Assembly (NCBI GenBank): GCA_037134895.1
Contig: JBAXLI010000007.1
Span: 34,448-98,447 of the forward strand
DNA from: CAIRDP01 sp037134895
GTDB taxonomy: Bacteria; Bacteroidota; Bacteroidia; Bacteroidales; FEN-979
DNA: 64,000 nt
Direction of reading: 5' to 3'
Made by a program: the position numbers and the translations under genes. How positions within the stretch are numbered: position 1 is the first letter of the stretch; every line of letters starts with the position of its first letter. Positions 53,029 through 61,600 of the stretch are shown here, piece after piece. Below the pieces are notes generated by a model that was not told the DNA's origin, searched no databases, and was given only the letters and a program-made list of their open reading frames with translations.

Positions 53029-54339
53029 ATGAGGGTAAGTTTTCGGTATCAGTCATTTCTCCTTTTGCTGTGTTTACTTATCAGTGTAATTAATGTCATA
53101 GCTTCCGGCAGCCGGGTATCTGTAAAAAAAACGATCCTCGATGCCCCTCATACCTGGATCGGATCTGCAAATCCCTGTCAGCCGACCCAGTTGTCATTTC
53201 CCGTGATCGACAGCAATTTCAACAACATCACATCCATTTCACTCCGCCTCGACTATAATCCCAGCGGTCTGGCGTACGATACGTTTTCAAATGTTAATTC
53301 GCAATTATCTGGCCTTGTCGTTAATGACAATCATGTGAGCGACACGCTTCACAAACTGATCATTGTGTGGTCCGACATCAATCCCAAATCCATTCCAAAC
53401 GGACAATCGCTGGTAACTCTTGTATTCAATTTCACCGGGGGAGCAACTTACCTTACCTGGAACAATACGGCGAGTGGTGGCAGCGATTGTGAATACGGAG
53501 ATGCCAATGGTGATCCGATGAACGATCTTCCCACTGACTTTTTTTACCATAAAGGGTATGTGGAAGGTGGTGCGGTTGGCCCTGCCGGTACCGTTAACGG
53601 AAGCAATGAAGTTTGCCAGGGTGATGAAAATGTTATTTACTCCGTAACTCCTGTTGTCAATGCCAGCAGATATGTGTGGACTATCCCTCCCGGTTCGGAT
53701 ATTATTTCAGGGGCAGGAACAAACGAAATCCATCTGCATTTTTCGTCCTCTGCCGCTTCCGGCGATGTGCAGGTTTATGGTGCAGCCGGAAATTGTACAG
53801 GAACTCTCTCTCCACCGTTTTGGGTGACTGTTAAAAACCAACCGGAAGCTCCCTCGATTACGATCTCAGGAGGATGTTTATTGTCCAATTATTCTCTCGG
53901 TAATCAATGGTACGATTCGACAGGAATCATTGCAGGAGCAAGCGATGCACAATATTGTCCCGTTAAAACAGGCTACTATTCAGACCGGGCGACTTTGAAC
54001 GCTTGTACATCGCTACCATCAAACTGGATATATGTTTTTGTGTCGGGAATCAGAGATTACTGTGAGCTCATCAATTCCTGTAAAGTCTGGCCTAACCCCG
54101 CAAAGGATTTTATTACAGTTGAATTTCAATTAAATACAAGGGCGGATGGCGGAGTAAAGATAATGGATATTGTGGGGAGGGAAATAGGATCCATCCCGGT
54201 TCAAAGGTTTGAAAAGGGGAATTCAAAAGTGATCATACAGACCAGGGAACTGCCTGAAGGTTTATATACGCTCAAAATATCTTTTACTTCAGAATGGGGT
54301 CAAAAGCAATATTTGCATAAGCTTATCATAACAAGATGA
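53029..54339 (+). CDS. Secreted one-cohesin (type A) protein with PKD and Ig-like units and T9SS tail
   Basis: 436 residues. Signal peptide 1-26 (VINVIASG). One A-type cohesin about 41-182 (ISLRLDYNPSGLAYDTF, IIVWSDINPKSIPNG, GGSDCEYGD) with the Cys pair Cys50/Cys154. A PKD-like unit follows at about 184-270 and a small Ig-like unit at 272-340 (GNQWYDSTGIIAGASD). T9SS tail about 344-436 (CKVWPNPAKDFITVEF), very similar to that of the minus-strand C39-like protein. There is no dockerin. One socket and an anchoring tail suggest a surface anchor that receives one dockerin, parallel to the type-B protein at 37765. It starts 18 bases after the five-cohesin scaffoldin and is probably co-transcribed. 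Confidence 0.85.
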   Translation: MRVSFRYQSFLLLLCLLISVINVIASGSRVSVKKTILDAPHTWIGSANPCQPTQLSFPVIDSNFNNITSISLRLDYNPSGLAYDTFSNVNSQLSGLVVNDNHVSDTLHKLIIVWSDINPKSIPNGQSLVTLVFNFTGGATYLTWNNTASGGSDCEYGDANGDPMNDLPTDFFYHKGYVEGGAVGPAGTVNGSNEVCQGDENVIYSVTPVVNASRYVWTIPPGSDIISGAGTNEIHLHFSSSAASGDVQVYGAAGNCTGTLSPPFWVTVKNQPEAPSITISGGCLLSNYSLGNQWYDSTGIIAGASDAQYCPVKTGYYSDRATLNACTSLPSNWIYVFVSGIRDYCELINSCKVWPNPAKDFITVEFQLNTRADGGVKIMDIVGREIGSIPVQRFEKGNSKVIIQTRELPEGLYTLKISFTSEWGQKQYLHKLIITR

Positions 54340-54359
54340 TGATTAGGGTAGATATTTTG

Positions 54360-54367
54360 TACCTTCG
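54360..54367 (+). promoter_or_regulatory. Weak candidate -7 promoter element
   Basis: TACCTTCG has one mismatch to TAnnTTTG and lies 26 bases before the ATG at 54394, in the only spacer between the two genes. An AAAAACACA tract directly precedes the start codon, typical of the A-rich leaders in this window. Confidence 0.3.
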
Positions 54368-54393
54368 CCAACTTTTTAATCAGCAAAAACACA

Positions 54394-57300
54394 ATGAAAA
54401 GAATAATCCTTCATAGTCTGACTATATTCTTGGTTGCATCTTCAATTTCCTTGTTTGCTCAGCAAACTACATTTTATCCGACCTTGGTGCGGCAAGCCAT
54501 CTATTCCCATGTCACGCCTCCCTTGCGCGACATGAAACTGCTTCCGCCCCGAAAGGTAAAAGGTGATCCTGACAGAGAGGTAAAGAACAGGATAGGGATG
54601 AAGGAATTCAATCACCTGGTCACACATCCGTTTACCCTTCCTGAAGATCCGGTATGGCAGAAACAGGATGGAACCTATGTCCCTGCGATCCTGGCTCCAA
54701 TCCAGAATTTTGACGGGATAAATAATTTACTTGGTTATTACCCTCCTGATACCCAGGGAGATGTGGGACCCGACAAATATGTGCAGGTTGTAAATTGTAA
54801 TTTCGCAGTGTATTCGAAGACAGGTGCACTCCTTTTAGGGCCGGCATTGTTAAGCAGTATCTGGGCGGGCATATCACCACCATATTTGGGTACGAATAAC
54901 GGAGACCCTGTCGTTCTTTACGATCAGGCCGCCCAGCGATGGATCATTTCAGAGTTTTCAATTCCATCAGCATCACAGAATGCTGAGCTTGTTGCTGTTT
55001 CTCAAACTTCAGACCCCACCGGAGCCTGGTATGTTTATGTATTTGAATTTGGCAATAAAATGCCCGATTATCCTAAGTTTGGAGTATGGCCCGACGGGTA
55101 TTACCTTTCATTCAACCAATTCGTTAACCAGTCCACCTGGGGAGGAGTGGGAGCAGTGGCATTGGAGCGTGCCAGAATGCTGACCGGGGACCCCACTGCC
55201 CGAATGGTATATGTTGATCTTGGGGCAAGCAGCAATCCGTCAAACATGCTCCCTTCCGACTGGGACGGAACAACTACTCCCATTGCCAACGAACCCAATT
55301 ATTTCACATTCTTTGATGACTGGTCGTCGGCAACCAATGATTATCTTAAAATATGGCAATTTCACGTTGATTGGACAACTACCGCGAATTCGACATTCTC
55401 TGAAAGCTATACCTTGACAACGGCTCCGTTTAAATCAAGCATCTGCACTGCAACCCGTGGGCGATGTATCCCTCAGCCGGGAACGACTGTAAAACTTGAG
55501 TCCCTTTCCGACCGCCTGATGTACCGCTTACAGTATAGGAATTTTGGCGGATATCGCGCCATGGTGACCAACCATACCGTCGATGTTGATGGATCAGGAC
55601 ATGCCGGTGTGCGCTGGTATGAATTGCGCAATACAGGTGCAGCCTGGTCTATTTACCAGCAGGGAACATATGCTCCGGATGCCAATCATCGATGGGTAGG
55701 AAGCGTTGCCATGAATTCTGCCGGTGACATCGCTTTGGGTTATTCTGTATCTGCCGCGTCCTCTGTTTATCCAAGCATAAAATATACCGGACGCCGCGCC
55801 AATGATCCCCTGAATCAAATGACGGTTGCCGAACAGACTATCATGACCGGGACCGGCAGTCAAACCGGTTCCGCCGCCCGTTGGGGCGATTACAGCATGA
55901 TGTCTGTTGACCCTGCCGATGATCTGACCTTCTGGTTCACAACGGAATATGTTCAAACTACTGGTTCAACGACCTGGCGCACTAGAATAGCATCGTTTAA
56001 ATTCAGTAATAATCCTGTTATCGCTACTTTGGCTGCCAGCGGAGTTTCAGGAACTGCTGCAACCCTGAACGGTACCATTAATCCAAACGGACTGGCCAGC
56101 ACGTATCATTTTGAATGGGGAACTACAACAGCATATGGTAATTCCACTGCCACGACCCCTGCTGGTTCAGGTTCATCGAATGTTGCAGTAACTGCAAACC
56201 TCAACGGATTACTTACAGCTACGACATACCATTTCAGATTGGTCGGAGAGAACAGTGATGGAATCACCACTGGAAATGATATGACAGTTATTCCGGGTGC
56301 AGCCGGTGTTTCAACAACCGCAGCTTCATCGATTACAATGACAGCAGCTACTGCCGGTGGTAATGTGCTGTATGATGGCGGTTTTACAGTTTCAGCAAGA
56401 GGAGTCTGCTGGGGAACCTCAGCCAATCCTGTTGTATCAGGTAACCATACGACCGATGGGTCAGGAACAGGCACTTTTACAAGCTCTATTACCGGCTTGA
56501 CCGCCAATACAACCTATCATGTCCGGGCATACGCCACCAGTTCATCCGGCACCTTTTATGGTGATGATCTAACGTTTGCGACTCTTTGCGGAATATATAC
56601 TTTACCCTTCTCTGAGAATTTTCCTGCGACTTCAATCCCGGCCTGCTGGTCCCAGGTCGACCACCAGGGGAATGGTCAGGTATGGCAGTTTGGTGTTATT
56701 ACCGGTCAGTCTCCCAATCCATCCCTCACTCCAAATTACGCTTATCTGAACTCAGACGCCTACGGTAGCGGAAATTCCCAGAATGCTGATCTTATTACTC
56801 CCCTCCTCGATTTATCAGCTTATGCAATAGTCAATGTCCAGTTTAAAAATTATTTTCTCTCATATTCAGGTTCCTCCGGTTCCTTTTCCTATAGCATTAA
56901 TGGAGGCACTTCATGGAATGTGATCCAGAACTTTACCCTTACCTCAACAACTAATCCTTCAACATTTACCCAGGCTGTAAATGCCGCAGCCGGACAGTCC
57001 CAGGTAAAATTCAAATGGAATTATACAGGTAGCTTCGGATATTACTGGGCCATTGATGAAGTTCAGATTACGGGGACACCGTTGCCAACTCTTGCAGTCG
57101 CACCTGCAAACCAAAATGTTCCCAAAACGGCGGGCGCAACTAATTTTAACGTTACTTCAAATTCCTCCTGGACTGCAACCAGCAGCCAGGCCTGGTGTAC
57201 AGTCACATCCGCAGGTTCTGGTAATGGAACAATAGCAGCGAATTTCACTCAGAATACAACCAATCTTCAACGTGTTGCTCAAATTACAGTCACTGTTTCG

Positions 57301-58539
57301 GGGTTACCAGCTGTTGTTGTTACTGTAACCCAGGCTCCTGCCTTGATTGTGTATGGAAGTTTCAAATACTACAACACAGCGCTCACCCCGCTTGATAATG
57401 TTAAAGTGGTGGTTAAGCTCGGAACTGCAAGGATAGATTCGGTGATCACGGATGCAAACGGGAACTATGGCTTCGTATCCCTGCCAAACGGTATATATAC
57501 AGTGTCGGCCTACACCACAAAACCCTGGGCCAGTGTAAACGCTACAGATGCCGTCAAGGTTGAGAGGCACTTTGCCGGCCTTGAAGTAATTACCGAACCA
57601 GTGAAATGGCTTGCAGCAGATGTGAACCTGAGCAACTCAATCAACGGAACGGATGCGATCAAGATCAAGCGAAGATTTTCAGGACAGGACTCCTATTTCG
57701 ACCGGGGCGACTGGACATTTGCCAAACCCACGATCGGAGGTGATACAATCATTCTCAGCGGATCTGTTGTAAACCAGGATTTTTACGGGCTTTGCGTTGG
57801 AGATGTAAATGGGTCCAACATCCCGGCACCGGGCAAATCAATGAATTCTTCAATTACAATGATACCCGAAAGCGAAATAGAAGTCAGGCCGGGAGAGGAG
57901 TTTGATTTTCCTGTGAACATTCAGCAGAATGTTGAACTGGGAGCTGTTTCCCTGGTGCTTCTTTATCCGGCAGATCAGCTAACTGTTCTGGATGTAAAGA
58001 TCAAACAAGGAAACATTTTATTTAATACTGTGGGAGATGAACTCCGGATTGCCTGGTCACAGATTGAGCCCTTGTCGCTTAGTGCAACCGATCCGCTTAT
58101 TACGGTTCGTATGAAAGCGACCGGAATCTTTTCTTCGACCAATGAAATATCAATAAAAACTACCGGTGAATCAGAACTGGCAGACGGTTCAGGTAATCCT
58201 ATCCCTGAAATAACCCTGACCTCACCCCGGTTAAAATCTTATAATAATCCAGGTAGTATTACCAATCTGCTTGAATCAATCATGATTTCGCCCAATCCTG
58301 TAAAAAATCTTATGAATCTTAGCTATACCTTGACGGATTCAGCAAATGTCAGAGTAGATTTAATTTCCTTGTCCGGTCAAACCGTCCAATCCCAATCCTA
58401 CAATGAAATTCTTCCCGGAAACCACCTGCATAAACTTGATGTTTCTGAATTAAGCGAAGGGGTTTATTTTGTTGCAATTAAAGCTGAAGGGAAAAACAAA
58501 GTTATTTCTAGAACTATACGATTAGTAATTGGTAAATAA
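54394..58539 (+). CDS. Secreted propeller-like protein with BACON domain, dockerin, cohesin-like domain and complete T9SS tail
   Basis: Intact paralogue of the protein at 19116. Signal peptide 1-23 (ISLFAQ). The unrecognised domain at about 95-545 repeats the motifs DTQGDVG, GDPVVLYDQAAQRWIISEF, PDYPKFGVWPDGYY and RWGDYSMMSVDP. FN3-like about 548-645, SRGVCW-type repeat 645-735, cleaved-adhesin/MAM-like jelly roll about 735-893. A BACON domain about 895-982 (SSWTATSSQAWCTVTSAG), absent from the paralogue, is a module common in Bacteroidota that is thought to bind carbohydrate or mucin. X-like module 983-1043, unusual dockerin 1044-1147 (SVNATDAVKVERHFAG, AADVNLSNSINGTD, GDVNGSN), cohesin-like 1150-1280, T9SS tail about 1290-1381. 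No catalytic residues can be named; an adhesin or substrate-recognition subunit is likely. Confidence 0.88.
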   Translation: MKRIILHSLTIFLVASSISLFAQQTTFYPTLVRQAIYSHVTPPLRDMKLLPPRKVKGDPDREVKNRIGMKEFNHLVTHPFTLPEDPVWQKQDGTYVPAILAPIQNFDGINNLLGYYPPDTQGDVGPDKYVQVVNCNFAVYSKTGALLLGPALLSSIWAGISPPYLGTNNGDPVVLYDQAAQRWIISEFSIPSASQNAELVAVSQTSDPTGAWYVYVFEFGNKMPDYPKFGVWPDGYYLSFNQFVNQSTWGGVGAVALERARMLTGDPTARMVYVDLGASSNPSNMLPSDWDGTTTPIANEPNYFTFFDDWSSATNDYLKIWQFHVDWTTTANSTFSESYTLTTAPFKSSICTATRGRCIPQPGTTVKLESLSDRLMYRLQYRNFGGYRAMVTNHTVDVDGSGHAGVRWYELRNTGAAWSIYQQGTYAPDANHRWVGSVAMNSAGDIALGYSVSAASSVYPSIKYTGRRANDPLNQMTVAEQTIMTGTGSQTGSAARWGDYSMMSVDPADDLTFWFTTEYVQTTGSTTWRTRIASFKFSNNPVIATLAASGVSGTAATLNGTINPNGLASTYHFEWGTTTAYGNSTATTPAGSGSSNVAVTANLNGLLTATTYHFRLVGENSDGITTGNDMTVIPGAAGVSTTAASSITMTAATAGGNVLYDGGFTVSARGVCWGTSANPVVSGNHTTDGSGTGTFTSSITGLTANTTYHVRAYATSSSGTFYGDDLTFATLCGIYTLPFSENFPATSIPACWSQVDHQGNGQVWQFGVITGQSPNPSLTPNYAYLNSDAYGSGNSQNADLITPLLDLSAYAIVNVQFKNYFLSYSGSSGSFSYSINGGTSWNVIQNFTLTSTTNPSTFTQAVNAAAGQSQVKFKWNYTGSFGYYWAIDEVQITGTPLPTLAVAPANQNVPKTAGATNFNVTSNSSWTATSSQAWCTVTSAGSGNGTIAANFTQNTTNLQRVAQITVTVSGLPAVVVTVTQAPALIVYGSFKYYNTALTPLDNVKVVVKLGTARIDSVITDANGNYGFVSLPNGIYTVSAYTTKPWASVNATDAVKVERHFAGLEVITEPVKWLAADVNLSNSINGTDAIKIKRRFSGQDSYFDRGDWTFAKPTIGGDTIILSGSVVNQDFYGLCVGDVNGSNIPAPGKSMNSSITMIPESEIEVRPGEEFDFPVNIQQNVELGAVSLVLLYPADQLTVLDVKIKQGNILFNTVGDELRIAWSQIEPLSLSATDPLITVRMKATGIFSSTNEISIKTTGESELADGSGNPIPEITLTSPRLKSYNNPGSITNLLESIMISPNPVKNLMNLSYTLTDSANVRVDLISLSGQTVQSQSYNEILPGNHLHKLDVSELSEGVYFVAIKAEGKNKVISRTIRLVIGK

Positions 58540-58545
58540 GTTTTG

Positions 58546-58574
58546 TTTGTAAAAACGGAAAAACATTATATTTG
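58546..58574 (+). promoter_or_regulatory. Bacteroidota-type promoter (TTTG ... TATATTTG)
   Basis: A TTTG at 58546-58549 (another at 58542-58545) precedes an exact TAnnTTTG element, TATATTTG, at 58567-58574, with a 17- or 21-base spacer. This is the most complete promoter match in the window. It would give a leader of about 85 bases before the preferred start at 58667. Confidence 0.55.
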
Positions 58575-58666
58575 TATAACATTATTTAAGACTTTATTTG
58601 CTTTTATTCACTTCTGTTTGAACGATGAATCTATATAAATTAATATCAGAACGCAAAAACCATCCT

Positions 58667-61600
58667 ATGAAAAGTAGACGTTTACTCTTGTTTGCAGGGG
58701 CTTTATTAATAGCTCTGCTAACCAACCTTATGCCGGCTATTGGCCGCGATGCGCCGATTACAACAATCGGATCAGCTAACCCATGTCCGGGCACTGCAAT
58801 TACCTTGCCGGTGACTGTAACAAATTTTACCCAGATAACAGCGGTCTCGTTAAGAATTGATTATAATCCAAATCTGGTAACCTTCGTCAGTGCTACGAAT
58901 CTGAATGCTACTTTAACCGGGCTCATAGTCAATGACAATGTTGTTTCACCAACATTGCACAAAATCATTTTTGTTTGGTCGGATATTAATCCAAAGGACC
59001 TTACCAACGGGGCGAAACTGGCCGACCTGAACTTTACCTTTGTGACAGGTTCAGGTTCAGTTGCCTTTAATAATACTTCATCCGGGGGTTCTGATTGTGA
59101 ATACGGAGATGAAACCGGGAATCCGATGAATGATGTTCCGACGGCCAACTTCTACTTTAACGGAACAATAACCAATGCGGGTCCTAACGCCGCCGGCGCC
59201 ATTACAGGAACAAGTCCCGTGTGCCAGAGTACAAACGGAGTAGCCTATTCTGTTGGTGCGATCACGAATGCAACGGGTTACACATGGACTTTCCCAACCG
59301 GAGCAACTATCGCCTCCGGATCAGGCACCAATTCAATAACCCTTAATTACTCAGCTTCCGCGGCTTCGGGAAATGTTACAGTAGCCGGAACAAATGCCTG
59401 CCCTAACCCGGGAACATCCTCTGCATTTCCTGTTGTTGTAAACACAAGACCTGTTCCAAACGTATTCGGTATCACAGGAGCTTGCGTAGGTACAACCGGT
59501 GTGATTTATTCTACTGAGCTTGGTATGACAGGTTATACCTGGGCAATTTCTTCGGGAGGAACAATAACTGCCGGGCAGGGAACCAACAGCGTCATAGTGA
59601 CCTGGTCAACAGCTGGCGTTCAAACGATCAGTGTAACTTATAATGGAACCACAGGTTGTGCCGCACTCACGCCAACGATTAAAAGTGTTAGTGTTAACCC
59701 TTTGCCTGTTCCAACTATAACAGGCCCTGCCAGTATTTGTATTGGTACTGCAACCAATGTTTATACTACTGAAGCAAGCATGACCGGGTATACATGGACG
59801 GTTTCTGCCGGTGGAACCATCACTGCCGGCGCAGGAACTAACTCCATCACAGTAACATGGAACACTGCCGGCGCACAGACTGTTGGTGTGAACTATACCA
59901 ACGTTAACGGATGTACAGCGACTTCCCCCACTTCATACTCCGTTACAGTTAATGCTCTCCCTGTACCTACCATCACAGGCCCTGCAACGGCTTGCGTAAA
60001 TGTAACAGGCAATGTATACACAACCCAGGCAGGAATGTCATCCTATGTCTGGTCTGTTTCAAGCGGAGGAACAATAACCTCAGGGGGGACTTCTGCAAGT
60101 AACACCGTTACTGTTACCTGGACAACGGCGGGGGCAAAAACTGTAACAGTCAATTACAATAACAGCAATGGATGTACAGCAGCAACTCCAACTACTTATA
60201 ATGTTACGGTAAATGCACTCCCGGTTCCAACAATTACCGGTACTTCTGCATTCTGCGGAACTTCCACCGGTGATGTTTATTCTACGGAAGCAGGGATGAC
60301 AGGGTATACCTGGACGATCTCTGCCGGCGGAACGATCACAGCCGGAATCGGAACAAATACGGTTACTGTGAGCTGGAATAGTACCGGTGCACAAACCCTA
60401 AACGTAAACTATTTAAATGCTAACGGATGTACTGCTGCCTCTGCTACAGTCAAGAACGTGGCTGTCAATCCTCTCCCGCTGCCTACAATTTCAGGACCGG
60501 CAATATGCGGTACTGGAATTGCAGGTAATGTGTACACAACCGAAGCCGGAATGAGCAGTTATGTTTGGACTGTTTCTGCCGGAGGTACAATAACTGCAGG
60601 GGGAGGTGCCACTAATAACACGGTAACAATTACATGGACAACCGCTGGAGCTAAAACGGTTACTGTTTCTTATACCAATGCCAACGGATGTGTACCTCTC
60701 ACTCCGACAAGCTATCCGGTTAATGTTATTGATGCTCCAGGTCCTGCCGGTCCGATTTCCGGCCCAGCATCTGTTTGTCAGAATGCCAGCAACGTGGCCT
60801 ATTTAGTTGCTCCCATTTTGAATGCCACAGGTTATGTTTGGACACTTCCGACTGGTGCCACCATTGCTACCGGGGCAAATACAAATTCCATTACTGTTAA
60901 TTATTCCCTGACCGCAGTCAGTGGTTCAATGACTGTATATGGTACGAATTCATTTGGCAACGGTACAGTTTCTCCGGCATATGCCATAACTGTAAACCCG
61001 ATCCCTTCACCCTCAATTACAGGCACAGCAACTGTATGTGCCGGTACAGCAGGAGTTGTCTATACTACTCAGCCCGGGATGACAAATTACTTGTGGACAG
61101 TTTCTTCGGGTGGTTCGATAACCGCCGGAGGTACCACAAGCAGCAATACCGTTACGGTTACATGGAACACCCCGGGGGCACAAACTGTAGGTGTGAATTA
61201 TGCTGGCACCGGAGGATGTACTGCTGCCGCTCCTGTATCTTATCCTGTTACCGTAAATCCCACACCGGTTCCGACCATTACGGGTCCTTCAACTGTCTGT
61301 GCAGGTTCGACCGGTAATGTCTATACCACCCAGGCTGGGATGACATCTTATGTTTGGAATGTTTCCGCAGGCGGTACAATAACGGCCGGTGGAACTTCAA
61401 CAAGCAACACAGTTACAGTTACCTGGGCAACATCTGGTGCAAAAACTGTAAGTGTTAACTATACCAATGGCAGCGGATGTTCAGCTGCTACACCAACAAC
61501 TTATAATGTTACTGTAAATGTATTACCAACACCTACAATCACAGGGACTGCAACACTTTGCGCAGGAACTACCGGAAACGTCTATACCACCCAGGCTGGA

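Noticed and set aside
58625..58666. Upstream start for the one-cohesin fibre gene
   Set aside because: The ATG at 58667 produces a standard signal peptide; the upstream start adds a polar 14-residue extension.
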